Assembly (NCBI GenBank): GCA_963846475.1
Contig: CAWJVZ010000004.1
Span: forward strand, 2,542,001 to 2,606,000
Length of the DNA: 64,000 nucleotides
Reading direction: 5' to 3'
DNA from: DASWJZ01 sp963846475
GTDB taxonomy: Bacteria; Pseudomonadota; Alphaproteobacteria; Rhizobiales; Afifellaceae
This document shows, piece after piece, positions 1 through 9,029 of the stretch. The position numbers were made by a program, and so were the translations under genes. The notes beneath the pieces are model-generated. The model did not search any database and had not been told where the DNA came from. It saw nothing but the letters and a program-made list of their open reading frames with translations. Each line of letters begins with the position of its first letter. Within the stretch, counting starts at the first letter, position 1.

Positions 1-1
1 G

Positions 2-1165
2 CAGATCCAGGATTTTCTGCGAAGACACCAGGGCGGCAGCGGCATCGTCTACACCGCGACGCGCGACCGGAGCGAGCGGATCGCCGAAAACCTGGAAAAG
101 CACGGGTTCCGCGCGCTCGCCTACCACGCCGGCCTCGACCAGGCGCTGCGGAGCCGCCGCCAGGATGCTTTCCTGCAGGAGGACGGCATCGTCATGGTGG
201 CGACGATCGCCTTCGGGATGGGCATCAACAAGCCGGACGTGCGCTTCGTCGTCCACGCCGACATGCCGGGCGGCATCGAAGGCTATTACCAGGAGATCGG
301 CCGGGCCGGACGCGACGGCCTGCCGGCGGACACGCTCACCCTCTATGGCCTCGACGACATGGTTTTCAGGCGCCGCCAGATCGACGCCAAGGAGCTGACG
401 CCGGAGCAGCGGCGGGTCGAAGAGCGCCGGCTCGCCGCAATGCTCGACCTCTGCGAGGTGGCGATCTGCCGCCGGCAGTCGCTGCTTGCCTATTTCGGCG
501 AGGACACCGGCCCATGCGGCAGCTGCGACCTCTGCGCCGGCCATGCGGAGCTCATCGACGCCACCATCGCCGCGCAAAAGCTCCTGTCGGCCGTGGCGCG
601 CACCGGCCAGCGTTTCGGGGCCGGCTACCTCGCGGACCTGCTCATCGGCGAGGCAACCGAGCCGATGCGCCGCTGGGGGCACCAGAACCTGAAGACCTTT
701 GGGGCCGGCCGCGAGAAGGACCGCCGCTCCTGGATTATCCTGGTGCGTCAATTGTTTGCCGCCGGCGCGCTGCGGGAGGCGAGCGAGGAGCACGGCGGTT
801 TTTGCCTGACTGAGAAGGGCGAGGCGATCCTTTTCGGGCGCCAAAAAATCGCGCTCCGCGCGCAGCCCGAGACCTCGCGCCGGCCCCGCCGCGACCGCCG
901 GTCGGACCAGGCCGCCCGCCCCGACGGGCTCGATCCCGCGACGGCGGCGCTCTTCGAAGCGCTGCGGGCGCTCCGCCAAAAGCTGGCCAAGCAGGAGGGC
1001 GTCGCCGCCTTCATGATCTTTCCGGACCGGACCCTGATGGAGATAGCCCGGCTCAGGCCCAGGAGCCTGGCGGAGCTGCGGTCGGTGCATGGGGTCGGGG
1101 AGCGGAAGCTCGACCGCTACGGCGCCGCGTTCCTCGCGGCGGTCGGCGAGCGGGTGCAGAGCTGA
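2..1165 (+). CDS. recQ: ATP-dependent DNA helicase RecQ, 3' part
   Basis: Superfamily 2 3'-5' helicase acting in recombination and replication-fork repair. The gene is cut by the window edge; the frame is open from base 2. Seen: the end of the second helicase lobe (GIVYTATRDRSE, then motif V region AFGMGINKPDVRF and motif VI IGRAGRDG with the arginine finger), the four-cysteine zinc-binding module (CEVAIC followed by PCGSCDLC), an RQC winged-helix stretch and a C-terminal HRDC domain (last ~75 residues, HGVGERKLDRYG). This order is the full bacterial RecQ layout, so only the N-terminal ATPase lobe is missing. No partner gene follows in the same direction. Confidence 0.95.
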   Translation, partial: QIQDFLRRHQGGSGIVYTATRDRSERIAENLEKHGFRALAYHAGLDQALRSRRQDAFLQEDGIVMVATIAFGMGINKPDVRFVVHADMPGGIEGYYQEIGRAGRDGLPADTLTLYGLDDMVFRRRQIDAKELTPEQRRVEERRLAAMLDLCEVAICRRQSLLAYFGEDTGPCGSCDLCAGHAELIDATIAAQKLLSAVARTGQRFGAGYLADLLIGEATEPMRRWGHQNLKTFGAGREKDRRSWIILVRQLFAAGALREASEEHGGFCLTEKGEAILFGRQKIALRAQPETSRRPRRDRRSDQAARPDGLDPATAALFEALRALRQKLAKQEGVAAFMIFPDRTLMEIARLRPRSLAELRSVHGVGERKLDRYGAAFLAAVGERVQS

Positions 1166-1392
1166 TGGGAGCGCGCTCCTTTGGGCGGCGATGTTCAGGA
1201 TGAAAGGGCGCCGGCAAGGCCCGGAGGCCGTTCAGGTTCTTGAAAAAATGCTCGATGCCGAACATGGCCCGAACAGCGCATGCTCGAGAACGAGCAACGG
1301 CCGAACCGACGAAGAACAGCCATCCTCGCGGCGCGTGTTCGGTCGCGGGGCGCGCGCCGATCACCGTCGGAGACAGCGCTGGTGCCTAGCCT

Positions 1393-1899
1393 TCACCAGA
1401 ATTCCGGCAGGGTGCCATCGGTCAGGCGCGGGACGAAGCTGCCGTAGCGGCCGGAATGGTAGATGAGCGGCGGGCGGTTGTCGGAATCCATGTGCAAAAT
1501 GTGGCCGATGAAGATGGTGTGGTCGCCGCATTCGTGGCGGGCGGCGACCTCTGCGGCGATGCGCCCGCAGGCATCGGCGAGGAGCGGCACGCCGGCGATC
1601 TCGTCGAACCCGATGACCAGCTCGCGGTTCTGCCGCCCGGCGAAGTGGATGCTGTACTCCTCCTGGCCGTCGGCCAGAATATTGACGCCGTAAGCCGCCG
1701 CCTTCAGCAGCACCTTGTGCATCTGGGCGCGCTTTGCCACGGATATGATGCAGAGCGGCGGGTCGAGCGAGCCGGACATGAAGGCGGTGGCCGTCATGGC
1801 GCGCACGTCTTCGCCGTCGCGGGCGGTGATCACCGTCACGCCGGTGGCAAAGCGTCCCATGACGCGCCGGAACAGGCGCGGGTCGATCTCCCTGGCCAT
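1393..1899 (-). CDS. Flavin reductase-like FMN-binding protein
   Basis: 168-residue protein of the flavin reductase domain family (HpaC/RutF type), which uses NAD(P)H to reduce FMN for a partner monooxygenase. Seen: the opening REIDPRLFRRVMGRFATGV, where GRFATGVTVIT is the family hallmark, then TATAFMSGSLDPPLCIIS (flavin-contacting loop) and a C-terminal HSGRYGSF. I chose the ATG at 1899 because a GGAG lies six bases upstream; an upstream in-frame start exists but lacks a ribosome-binding site. No monooxygenase is adjacent, so the partner is unknown. Confidence 0.85.
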   Translation of the reverse strand: MAREIDPRLFRRVMGRFATGVTVITARDGEDVRAMTATAFMSGSLDPPLCIISVAKRAQMHKVLLKAAAYGVNILADGQEEYSIHFAGRQNRELVIGFDEIAGVPLLADACGRIAAEVAARHECGDHTIFIGHILHMDSDNRPPLIYHSGRYGSFVPRLTDGTLPEFW

Positions 1900-2075
1900 T
1901 TTTTGCTCCAAACCCCGCTCTTCGCTCAGCAATGGCAGGCACTCGACCTTCGTCAAGCGCAAGCCGAGGGCGTTGCCGCCGCGCGCATGCTGGGCCGCAT
2001 GCTTCAGGCTTTCGATCAGCTCTCTCCGAACTTGCCCATTTCACATCTCATTTCGCTGGCTCTTGAGCAACGTCG

Positions 2076-3470
2076 TCAGACGCGGACCAGCCCCAACTGC
2101 TCGCGCATCATCCAGCGCGCCGTCATCAGCACGGCGACGATGGCGAGGCCCGAGGCGAGGCCGATCCAGATGCCGGCGCCTTCCAGCCCGAAGTGGAATC
2201 CCAGCAGCGCGCCGACCGGCAGGCCCACCCCCCAATAGCCGAAGGCGGCCATCAGCATGGGCACGCGCGTGTCGTGCAGCCCGCGCAGCATGCCCGAGCC
2301 GACCGCCTGCGCGCCATCGGCCACCTGGAACAAAGCGGCGAAGGCGAGGAAGGTGACGGCAAGCTCGACCACGGGCGCGTTGCCGGGCTTCGACATGTCC
2401 AAAAAGCCGCCGATCAGCAGGTGCGGGGCGAACAGCATCAGCGAAGCGGCGAGCGTCATGAAGCCGACGCCGAGCGCATAGGCCGTCCAGCCGGCGCGGG
2501 TGATGCCTTCGCGGTCGCCGGCTCCGTATGCCCGCCCCACCCGCACCGTGACCGCCTGGCCGAAGCCGAGCGGCACCATGAAGGTGACCGAGGCGATCTG
2601 GATGGCGATCATGTGGGCGGCGAGCGAAGCGGCGCCGATCAGCCCCATCAGGAACACCGCGGCGTTGAAGATCGTCACCTCGAAGACGAGCGTGGCACCG
2701 ATCGGCAGACCGAGCCGCCACAGCTGGCGGAAGCGCCGCCAGTCGGCCCGCCAGAAGCGGCCGAACAAATGGTAGCGGCGGAATTTGCGGTCGAGCGTCA
2801 CGACCAGCGCCAGGCCGACGAACATGATCGTGCTGGCAAAGGTGGTGGCGATGCCGGCGCCGACCAGCTCCAGCCTGGGAAAGCCGAGTTTTCCAAAAAT
2901 CAGGCACCAGGCCGCCGCCGCATTGGCGAAGAAGGCGATGACGCCCACCGCCAGCGCCCAGCGCGGCCGCTCCAGCGCCGAGACGAAGGAGCGCAGCACG
3001 AGATAGCCGAGGAAGGGCAGCAGCGCCCATTGGAAGGTGCCCATGTATTCGCCGGCGCGCGCCGCGAGCTGCGGGTCCTGGCGAAGCCCGATCAGGATGT
3101 CTTCGGTGAACCAGAGGATCGCCCAGACCGGCACGGAAATGGCGATGCAGCTCCACAGGCCCTGGCGCACCGTGCGCCGCACGTCGCGCACCGAATGGCG
3201 CCGGGCGCCGATCTCGCGCGCCACCATGGGCGCCACGGCGGTCACCAGGCCGATGCCAAAGATCATGAAGGCGAAATAGACGTTGCTGCCGAGCGCCCCG
3301 GCGGCGAGCGCGTCGGGGCCGAGCCAGCCCATCATCACCACATCGGTGGTGGTCAGCGCCGTCTGGATGACGTTGGTGAGGATCATCGGCCACGACAGCG
3401 AGAGCATGGCGCGGACCTCGTCCAGCCATGCCTGGCGCGTTCCCGTGTGCTGAAGGGCGATGTCGGTCAT
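2076..3470 (-). CDS. MATE family multidrug efflux transporter
   Basis: 464-residue integral membrane protein of the MATE family (NorM/DinF type), exchanging Na+ or H+ for cationic drugs or metabolites at the inner membrane. Seen: about twelve hydrophobic segments in two homologous halves, each opening with a typical motif (SWPMILTNVIQTALTTTDVV in the first half; LWRLGLPIGATLVFEVTIF in the second). The length matches the family norm of 450-480. It is monocistronic, reading away from the TerB-like gene. The substrate cannot be predicted. Confidence 0.93.
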   Translation of the reverse strand: MTDIALQHTGTRQAWLDEVRAMLSLSWPMILTNVIQTALTTTDVVMMGWLGPDALAAGALGSNVYFAFMIFGIGLVTAVAPMVAREIGARRHSVRDVRRTVRQGLWSCIAISVPVWAILWFTEDILIGLRQDPQLAARAGEYMGTFQWALLPFLGYLVLRSFVSALERPRWALAVGVIAFFANAAAAWCLIFGKLGFPRLELVGAGIATTFASTIMFVGLALVVTLDRKFRRYHLFGRFWRADWRRFRQLWRLGLPIGATLVFEVTIFNAAVFLMGLIGAASLAAHMIAIQIASVTFMVPLGFGQAVTVRVGRAYGAGDREGITRAGWTAYALGVGFMTLAASLMLFAPHLLIGGFLDMSKPGNAPVVELAVTFLAFAALFQVADGAQAVGSGMLRGLHDTRVPMLMAAFGYWGVGLPVGALLGFHFGLEGAGIWIGLASGLAIVAVLMTARWMMREQLGLVRV

Positions 3471-3565
3471 CGCCGCGTTCTAGTGTGACGCCGGCGCCTC
3501 CGCCAAGGCCGGAGCCGGTGGAATCCGTGCCGCTGCACCCTAAGTGAGGCGGCCTGGAGGGCCCC

Positions 3566-4024
3566 ATGCTCGATCTGTTGCGCGATTTTTTCCGGCGGCT
3601 CGGCGGACCCGACCAGGTCCGCCATTTCGGCGAGGACGATGCGCGCCTCGCGCTCGCCGCGCTTCTCGTGCACGCCATGGCGATCGACGGGGTGGTCAGC
3701 GCGACGGAACGGAAGACGTTGGAGGAGCTGCTGGCGCGGCGGTTTTCGCTTTCCGGCGAGGATCTGCAGACGCTGATCGACGACGCCACCGCCGCCGAGC
3801 AGGAGGCGGTGGACCTCTACCGCTTCACCAGCGTGCTGAAGCGGCAGATGGACGAGGAGGCGAGGATCCGCGTCGTGGAAAGCCTGTGGGAGATCGCCTA
3901 TGCCGACGGCAAGAGCCACGAATTCGAGGAAAACCTCGTGTGGCGCGTCGCCGAGCTGCTCGGCGTCAATCCGCGCGACCGCATTGCCCAAAAGCGCGCC
4001 GTTGCGGAAAACAGATCGGCCTGA
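3566..4024 (+). CDS. TerB-like tellurite-resistance family protein
   Basis: 152-residue soluble, all-helical protein of the TerB/DUF533-like family. Seen: the repeated acidic helix motif with metal-binding potential, AIDGVVSATERKTLEELL and IAYADGKSHEFEENLVWRVA, the two-fold signature of TerB domains (D-G-x-x-x-x-x-E). Many alphaproteobacteria carry this short housekeeping form outside any ter operon, so real tellurite resistance should not be assumed. ATG 3566 is preceded by GGAGG at good spacing. It stands alone before the amidotransferase gene. Confidence 0.8.
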   Translation: MLDLLRDFFRRLGGPDQVRHFGEDDARLALAALLVHAMAIDGVVSATERKTLEELLARRFSLSGEDLQTLIDDATAAEQEAVDLYRFTSVLKRQMDEEARIRVVESLWEIAYADGKSHEFEENLVWRVAELLGVNPRDRIAQKRAVAENRSA

Positions 4025-4085
4025 GAGGGGGATAGGAGCGGATTCGTTCGTTGCCTCTTAACCGAATCGCCGCCATCTTGCGCCG

Positions 4086-4823
4086 ATGTTCGCGCCGCCC
4101 GCCCCCGCCCCCAAGGTCCTGATCGTCCTGCACCAGGAGACCTCCAGCCCCGGCAAGCTCGGGCACATGCTGGCGGCCAAGGGTTTTGAGCTCGACATCC
4201 GCAAGCCGCGCTTCGGCGATCCGCTGCCGGAGACGATGCGCGAGCATGCCGGCGCGGTGATCTTCGGCGGGCCGATGAGCGCCAACGACGAGGACGATTT
4301 CATCCGCCGCGAGACCGACTGGATCGGCGTCTGCCTGGAGGAGGGCGCGCCGTTCCTCGGCATCTGCCTCGGCGCGCAGATGCTGGTGAAAAATCTCGGC
4401 GGGACGGTGTGCGGCCATTGCGAAGGCTGCGCCGAGATCGGCTTCTATAAGCTCACCGCCACGGAAGCCGGCCAAAACCTCCTGGAGTGGCCGGAAATCG
4501 TCTATCAATGGCACCGCGAGGGGTTCGACCTGCCGGCCGGCGCGACGCTCCTTGCCCGCGGCGAGATCTTTGAGAACCAGGCGTTCTCGGTAAACGGCAC
4601 TGCCTTCGGCGTGCAGTTCCACAGCGAGCTGACCTACGCCATGGCCTGCCGCTGGACGGTGCGGGGCGCCGAGCGTTTTGCGCTGCCGATGGCGCAGTCG
4701 CGCTCCGAGCACATGGCCGGCTGGTTCCGCTACGATCCGCCGGTGCGGGCGTGGCTGTGGAATTTTCTGGACGTGTGGCTCGCCCAGGACCGCCGCGAAA
4801 TCGAGGCGCGCCGCGCCGCTTAG
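4086..4823 (+). CDS. Class-I glutamine amidotransferase (GMP synthase-like)
   Basis: 245-residue stand-alone glutaminase domain. Seen: the nucleophile elbow GICLGAQM (Cys94) and the His-x-Glu pair in FGVQFHSELT (His179, Glu181), giving a complete catalytic triad, plus the oxyanion turn FGGPMSANDE. Proteins of this type transfer ammonia from glutamine or hydrolyse gamma-glutamyl compounds; no synthetase domain is fused or adjacent, so the acceptor is unknown. The 3' end overlaps convergently by four bases with cobK, with no obvious functional link to cobalamin. Confidence 0.88.
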   Translation: MFAPPAPAPKVLIVLHQETSSPGKLGHMLAAKGFELDIRKPRFGDPLPETMREHAGAVIFGGPMSANDEDDFIRRETDWIGVCLEEGAPFLGICLGAQMLVKNLGGTVCGHCEGCAEIGFYKLTATEAGQNLLEWPEIVYQWHREGFDLPAGATLLARGEIFENQAFSVNGTAFGVQFHSELTYAMACRWTVRGAERFALPMAQSRSEHMAGWFRYDPPVRAWLWNFLDVWLAQDRREIEARRAA

Positions 4824-5572
4824 CGCGGCCTTTCCGCAAACAGCGTCGTCTCGATCCATTGCAGCATGGCATCGACGCCGGGCAGCGTCGGACCCTCCGG
4901 CTGCGGCGGGCGCTCGACCAGCACCACGGGGAGGCCGAGACGGCGCGCCGCCTCGATCTTGGCCGCGGCCTGGCCGCCCGAATCCTTTGACACGATCCAG
5001 CCGATCCGGTGCTGTTCCAGGAGCGCGATCTCCGCCTCCGGATCGGCGGGCGGCCGGCCGACGACGACCTCGCCGCGCGGCATCGTATCGCCGGAGCCCG
5101 GCGGCTCGATCATCCGCACTAGGCACCAGAGGTCCGGCCGGGCGGCGAAGGCGGCGATCTCGCGCCGGCCGGCGGCGAGGAACACGCGCGCTCCCTCGGG
5201 GAGCGCGGCGGCGGCCGCCTGCATGTCCGGCACCGGGATGAAGCGGTCGCCCGGGTCGCGGGCGAAAGCGGGCCTCAGCAGCTTGGCGCGCGGCACGCCG
5301 GCCAGCTTGGCCGCTTCCGCCGCATGGGCGGCGATGCGCGAGGCGAAGGGATGGGTGGCGTCGATCAGCGCATCGTAGCGCTCCTCCTTGAGGAAAGCGG
5401 CGAGCCCGTCCGGTCCGCCGAAGCCGCCGCGCCGCACCTTTCCGGCGAGCGCGGTCGGCATGCGGGTCAGGCCGGCCAGCGAGGTGACCGTCTCCAGGCG
5501 GGCATCGCCGGCGAGCCGCGCCGCGAGCTCCGCCGCTTCCGCCGTCCCGCCCAGGATAAGCAACCTAGCCAT
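4820..5572 (-). CDS. cobK: Precorrin-6A reductase CobK/CbiJ
   Basis: 250-residue NADPH-dependent reductase that reduces the C18-C19 double bond of precorrin-6A during corrin-ring synthesis. Seen: Rossmann start LLILGGTAEAAELAARL, the ALIDATHPFASRIAAHA block that is diagnostic of CobK, and the C-terminal KDSGGQAAAKIEAARRLG. Length is standard. Its start overlaps the end of cbiD by eight bases, so the two are translationally coupled. The reading frame is intact, unlike the cob genes further right. Confidence 0.94.
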   Translation of the reverse strand: MARLLILGGTAEAAELAARLAGDARLETVTSLAGLTRMPTALAGKVRRGGFGGPDGLAAFLKEERYDALIDATHPFASRIAAHAAEAAKLAGVPRAKLLRPAFARDPGDRFIPVPDMQAAAAALPEGARVFLAAGRREIAAFAARPDLWCLVRMIEPPGSGDTMPRGEVVVGRPPADPEAEIALLEQHRIGWIVSKDSGGQAAAKIEAARRLGLPVVLVERPPQPEGPTLPGVDAMLQWIETTLFAERPR

Positions 5573-6671
5573 GCCCGGTTTCCGCCAGCGGCTTTCCCTC
5601 GCGATCGACGATGAAGACGTTCACCGCCACCGGCGCGCCCGCCAGCACGTCCTTCGCCGTGGCACGGGCGCGTTCGGCAACAAGCGCGGCGAGCGGCATT
5701 CCGTTCCGCTCGGCATGGCCGAGCGCTTCGGCGGCGGTATTGGCGCTGAGGATGGGTTCTAGCAGCGCATCGGCGGCGCCGGCCTGGCCCGCCAGGCCGG
5801 CCAGAAAAGCCCGGTCCACCTCCGAGCGCGACGAATGCAGGTCGAGCGCGCCCTGCGCCAGTTTCGTCAGCTTGCCGAAGCCGCCGGCGATGGTGAGCTT
5901 TTCGACGGGGTGGTCGCGAAGATATTTGAGCAGGCCGCCGGCGAAATCGCCCATGTCGAGGAGCGCGATTTCAGGGAGGCCGTAGCGCCGCCGCACCGCG
6001 TCCTCGGAGACGTTGCCGGTGGAGCCGGCCACGTGATCGAGTCCGGCGGCGCGCGCGACGTCGATGCCGCTGTGGATGGAGTGGATCCAGGCGGCGCAGG
6101 AGAAGGGCACGACGATGCCCGTGGTGCCGAGGATGGAGATGCCGCCGACGATGCCGAGGCGCGGGTTCCAGGTCTTTTGGGCGATCTCCTCGCCGCCGGG
6201 AACGGCGATCTTGATTTCCGCGTCCGTCGTCGCGCCGAAGCGGGCAGCCACCTCCGCGAGAGCTTCGCTCATCATGCGGCGCGGCGCGGGGTTGATGGCG
6301 GGCTCGCCCGGCGGGACGGGCAGGCCGGCGAGCGTGACGGTGCCGACCCCCGCACCGGCCTTGAAGCGGATGCCGGAGCCGGCGGGAAGCCGGCGCACGG
6401 TGGCGACGATCTCCGCCCCGTGCGTCACGTCGGGGTCGTCGCCGGCGTCCTTGACGATGCTCGCCTTTGCCCAGCCTTCTCCGAATTCGCTCCGCGCCAG
6501 GGGAAAGGATGGGCTCTCCCCGCGCGGCAGTCGGATCGTCACCGGATCCGGGAAAGCGCCGGTCAAGAGCGCCTGGAACGCCGCCTTCGCGGCCGCCGTG
6601 GCGCAGGCGCCTGTCGTCCAGCCGCGGCGGAGCGGTCCCGCCGGGCGGCGGCTCGGCGCCTTCTCTTGCAT
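5565..6671 (-). CDS. cbiD: Cobalt-precorrin-5B C1-methyltransferase CbiD
   Basis: 368-residue SAM-dependent enzyme that methylates C1 with loss of acetaldehyde/acetate, the cbi-type counterpart of CobF. Seen: the family-defining opening LRRGWTTGACATAAAKAAF, the glycine-rich GIRFKAGAGVGTVTLAGL and the KLTIAGGFGKLTKLAQGA block. Length and motifs are complete. It is the first gene of a coupled cbiD-cobK pair reading leftward. Its presence together with CbiX and CbiG, and the absence of CobF or CobG here, gives this cluster a cobalt-early flavour. Confidence 0.94.
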   Translation of the reverse strand: MQEKAPSRRPAGPLRRGWTTGACATAAAKAAFQALLTGAFPDPVTIRLPRGESPSFPLARSEFGEGWAKASIVKDAGDDPDVTHGAEIVATVRRLPAGSGIRFKAGAGVGTVTLAGLPVPPGEPAINPAPRRMMSEALAEVAARFGATTDAEIKIAVPGGEEIAQKTWNPRLGIVGGISILGTTGIVVPFSCAAWIHSIHSGIDVARAAGLDHVAGSTGNVSEDAVRRRYGLPEIALLDMGDFAGGLLKYLRDHPVEKLTIAGGFGKLTKLAQGALDLHSSRSEVDRAFLAGLAGQAGAADALLEPILSANTAAEALGHAERNGMPLAALVAERARATAKDVLAGAPVAVNVFIVDREGKPLAETGHG

Positions 6672-6763
6672 CGGTCCGGTATAGCGCGCTCCTTGCCGCC
6701 CCTGCTATGGGCGCAGTCGCCTAAGCCAAGTCAAGGACGTCGCTCATAGAGAAAGGCAGGGCC

Positions 6764-7354
6764 ATGGCGGGAAACCTCGAATATACGGGCGTAGGGCGCG
6801 GGGGCCGTTGGAGGATAACGCCCTGGGCATTCGCGGCGCTCCTGTTGCTGCTGCCCTTGGTCGCGATGCAGTTCACCGACGAAATGGTTTGGGATGAGAC
6901 CGATTTCAGCGTCTTCGGCGCCATGCTGGCCGGCGCTTGCGGCGCCTGGGAGCTGGCAGCGAGGATGACCGGCAGCACCGCGTATAGGGCCGCCGTCGCC
7001 GTCGCGCTCGCGGCGGCGTTCATCCTTGTCTGGATGAACCTCGCCGTCGGCATCATCGGGTCCGAGGATAACCCCGCCAATTTGATGTTTTTCGGCGTGC
7101 TCGCCGTCGCGATGGTGGGCGCCATACTTGCGCGCTTCCAGCCCCATGGAATGGCCCGCGCCTTGGTCGCGACGGCGCTCGCTCAGACGTTGGCCGGCGC
7201 GATCGCCCTGATCGCCGGATGGGGCTCCACGGGGGCGAACTGGCCACAGGTCATCGTGGTCCTGACGACGTTCTTCGCCGCGCTGTGGCTCGGATCGGCC
7301 TGGCTGTTCCGCAAAGCGGCGGGAGAGCAAACTTCCGCAGGTGCAGCCCCTTAG
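6764..7354 (+). CDS. Conserved multi-pass membrane protein, unknown function
   Basis: 196 residues with a short basic N-terminus and about five or six hydrophobic helices. A conserved-looking central block, VGIIGSEDNPANLMFFGVLA, occurs in a family of small uncharacterised alphaproteobacterial membrane proteins. No enzymatic motif is visible. It sits between cbiD and the hicAB pair on the plus strand with no tight spacing to either, so a role in cobalamin synthesis is not implied. Confidence 0.6.
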   Translation: MAGNLEYTGVGRGGRWRITPWAFAALLLLLPLVAMQFTDEMVWDETDFSVFGAMLAGACGAWELAARMTGSTAYRAAVAVALAAAFILVWMNLAVGIIGSEDNPANLMFFGVLAVAMVGAILARFQPHGMARALVATALAQTLAGAIALIAGWGSTGANWPQVIVVLTTFFAALWLGSAWLFRKAAGEQTSAGAAP

Positions 7355-7467
7355 CAGACGGCCACGCGCCACCCGTATCGTAGCGCCGGCGCCTGCGCGA
7401 TTTCAGTGCGGCAGTATAGCCTATCCCCGCCTCGCTTGCTCGGGAAAACACTTCTGTTGTATCAGCG

Positions 7468-7647
7468 ACGAGCACCCAACTGAGGCGCTGGCTCGCCAGG
7501 CAGGGGTGCCGTTTCGAGCCCGGCAAGGGCGGCCATCTGATCGTGCGTCTCGGGACCCGGAAATCGGTCCTGCCCATGCATGGCAAGAACAAGGAGCTCG
7601 GCACCGGTTTGGTGCAGAAAATCAAGAAGGACTTCGGCCTGACCTAG
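7468..7647 (+). CDS. hicA: HicA-family toxin, no recognisable start codon
   Basis: About 59 codons in one frame spell a complete HicA mRNA interferase core: LRRWLARQGCRFEPGKGGH (active-site His in GGH), then SVLPMHGKNKELGTGLVQ and a C-terminal IKKDFGLT. HicA cleaves mRNA and is silenced by HicB, encoded 39 bases downstream. The frame is open back to a stop at 7417-7419 but has no ATG, GTG or TTG before the core: the position where homologues have ATG reads ACG (7468), and the only alternative is CTG at 7480. The toxin may be inactivated, may use a rare start, or a base may be miscalled. Confidence 0.6.
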   Translation, partial: TSTQLRRWLARQGCRFEPGKGGHLIVRLGTRKSVLPMHGKNKELGTGLVQKIKKDFGLT

Positions 7648-7686
7648 CCCGATGCCGCCCGATTGGCGGAAGAAACGAGGATGTCG

Positions 7687-8106
7687 ATGCGTTATCCCGT
7701 CGAACTCGCAATGGCCAACAACGGCACCGTCCTTGTCGTTTCGCCGGACTTTCCGGAGGCGGCCACGTTCGGCGACGACGAAGCCGATGCCCTCCGCCAC
7801 GCCGTCGATGCGATCGAGACCGCTATTCAGGGCCGTATGAGCGATCGAGAGCCCATACCGGAGGCAAGCCCGCTCGGCGGATCATATGTGACGCTTCCGG
7901 CGCAGACGGCGCTAAAAATCGCCCTCTACCGTGCCATGCTGGCCGAGGGGCTGCGAAAGGCGGATCTCGTCCGGCTTCTCGACTGGCACGCGCCGCAGGT
8001 CGATCGTCTTTTCGACCTCAGCCACGCTTCCCGCCTCGACAGCCTGGAAAGCGCGTTCAAGGCGCTGGGCCGGGACATCAAATTCCAAGTGGACAAGGCA
8101 GCGTAG
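7687..8106 (+). CDS. hicB: HicB-family antitoxin
   Basis: 139-residue antitoxin partner of HicA. Seen: the partial RNase-H-like HicB fold at the N-terminus (MRYPVELAM, then VVSPDFPEAATFGDDEADAL and AVDAIETAI) and a C-terminal helix-turn-helix DNA-binding part (MLAEGLRKADLVRLLDW). ATG 7687 is preferred because GAGG lies six bases upstream; an ATG at 7681 and a TTG at 7663 are in frame. HicB normally binds both the toxin and its own promoter. The HTH end suggests autorepression of the pair. Confidence 0.85.
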   Translation: MRYPVELAMANNGTVLVVSPDFPEAATFGDDEADALRHAVDAIETAIQGRMSDREPIPEASPLGGSYVTLPAQTALKIALYRAMLAEGLRKADLVRLLDWHAPQVDRLFDLSHASRLDSLESAFKALGRDIKFQVDKAA

Positions 8107-8168
8107 CCGCAGCGCCCGCCGGCGCGCCGGCGCTTTCGCGGGCCCCGCCGCCCGGATAGAAGAGCGCC

Positions 8169-9029
8169 ATGAACGCGCCGCGGGCAGGGCTACTGGACGG
8201 GCTTCCGCCGTTCGAGCCAGGCTGGGTGTGGCTGGTCGGCGCCGGGCCGGGCGATCCGGGGCTGCTGACGCTGCACGCCGCCAATGCGCTCGCCCAGGCG
8301 GACGTGGTCGTCTACGACGCGCTGGTCGACGAGCGCGTGCTGGCTTTCGCGCGGGCCGGCGCTCTCGTTGAATATGCGGGAAAGCGCGGCGGCAAGCCGT
8401 CGCCGAAGCAGCGCGATATCTCGCTAAAACTCATCGCGCTCGCCCGCGCCGGCAGGCGCGTCTGCCGGCTGAAAGGCGGCGACCCCTTCGTGTTCGGCCG
8501 CGGCGGCGAGGAGGCGCTGGCGCTGGTCGAGGCGGGCATCCCGTTCCGCATCGTGCCGGGCGTGTCGGCCGGGATCGGCGGGCTCGCCTATGCCGGCATT
8601 CCGGTCACCCATCGCGACGTCAACCAGTCGGTCACCTTCCTCACCGGCCACGACCAGAGCGGGCTCACACCCTCGTCGATCGACTGGCACGGCGTGGCGC
8701 GGGGCGCGCCGGTCATCGTCATGTATATGGCGATGAAGCACCTGGAGCAGATCGCCGCCGCGCTGATCGCGGCGGGGCGCAATCCCGGCGAGCCGGTGGC
8801 GATCGTCTGCGGCGCGACCACGCCGGAGCAGGCCGTGCTGGAGACGACGCTCGGCGCCTGCGCGGGTGCGCTGGCGGCGGCCGGGCTGGAGCCGCCGGCG
8901 ATCGTCGTGATCGGCGAGGTGGTGCGGCTCCGCGCCGCGCTCGACTGGCTTGGCGCGCTCGACGGCCGAAAGCTCGTCGCCGACCCGCTCGGCCTCAGGG
9001 CCGCGCCGGGCAGCGGCGAGACGGCATGA
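8169..9029 (+). CDS. cobA: Uroporphyrinogen-III C-methyltransferase (SUMT)
   Basis: 286-residue SAM enzyme making precorrin-2, the branch point to cobalamin and siroheme. Seen: VWLVGAGPGDPGLLTLHA (first SUMT signature), VCRLKGGDPFVFGRGGEE (second signature) and VPGVSAGIGGLAYAGIPVTH. It is a stand-alone methyltransferase without CysG oxidase/ferrochelatase domains. Its stop overlaps the ATG of cobB by four bases, so cobA-cobB form a coupled rightward unit that converges on the leftward cobM...cbiX genes. Confidence 0.95.
   Translation: MNAPRAGLLDGLPPFEPGWVWLVGAGPGDPGLLTLHAANALAQADVVVYDALVDERVLAFARAGALVEYAGKRGGKPSPKQRDISLKLIALARAGRRVCRLKGGDPFVFGRGGEEALALVEAGIPFRIVPGVSAGIGGLAYAGIPVTHRDVNQSVTFLTGHDQSGLTPSSIDWHGVARGAPVIVMYMAMKHLEQIAAALIAAGRNPGEPVAIVCGATTPEQAVLETTLGACAGALAAAGLEPPAIVVIGEVVRLRAALDWLGALDGRKLVADPLGLRAAPGSGETA

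Noticed and set aside
1166..1392. Possible small gene between recQ and the flavin reductase
   Set aside because: Open frames here lack a ribosome-binding site and have no recognisable protein features.
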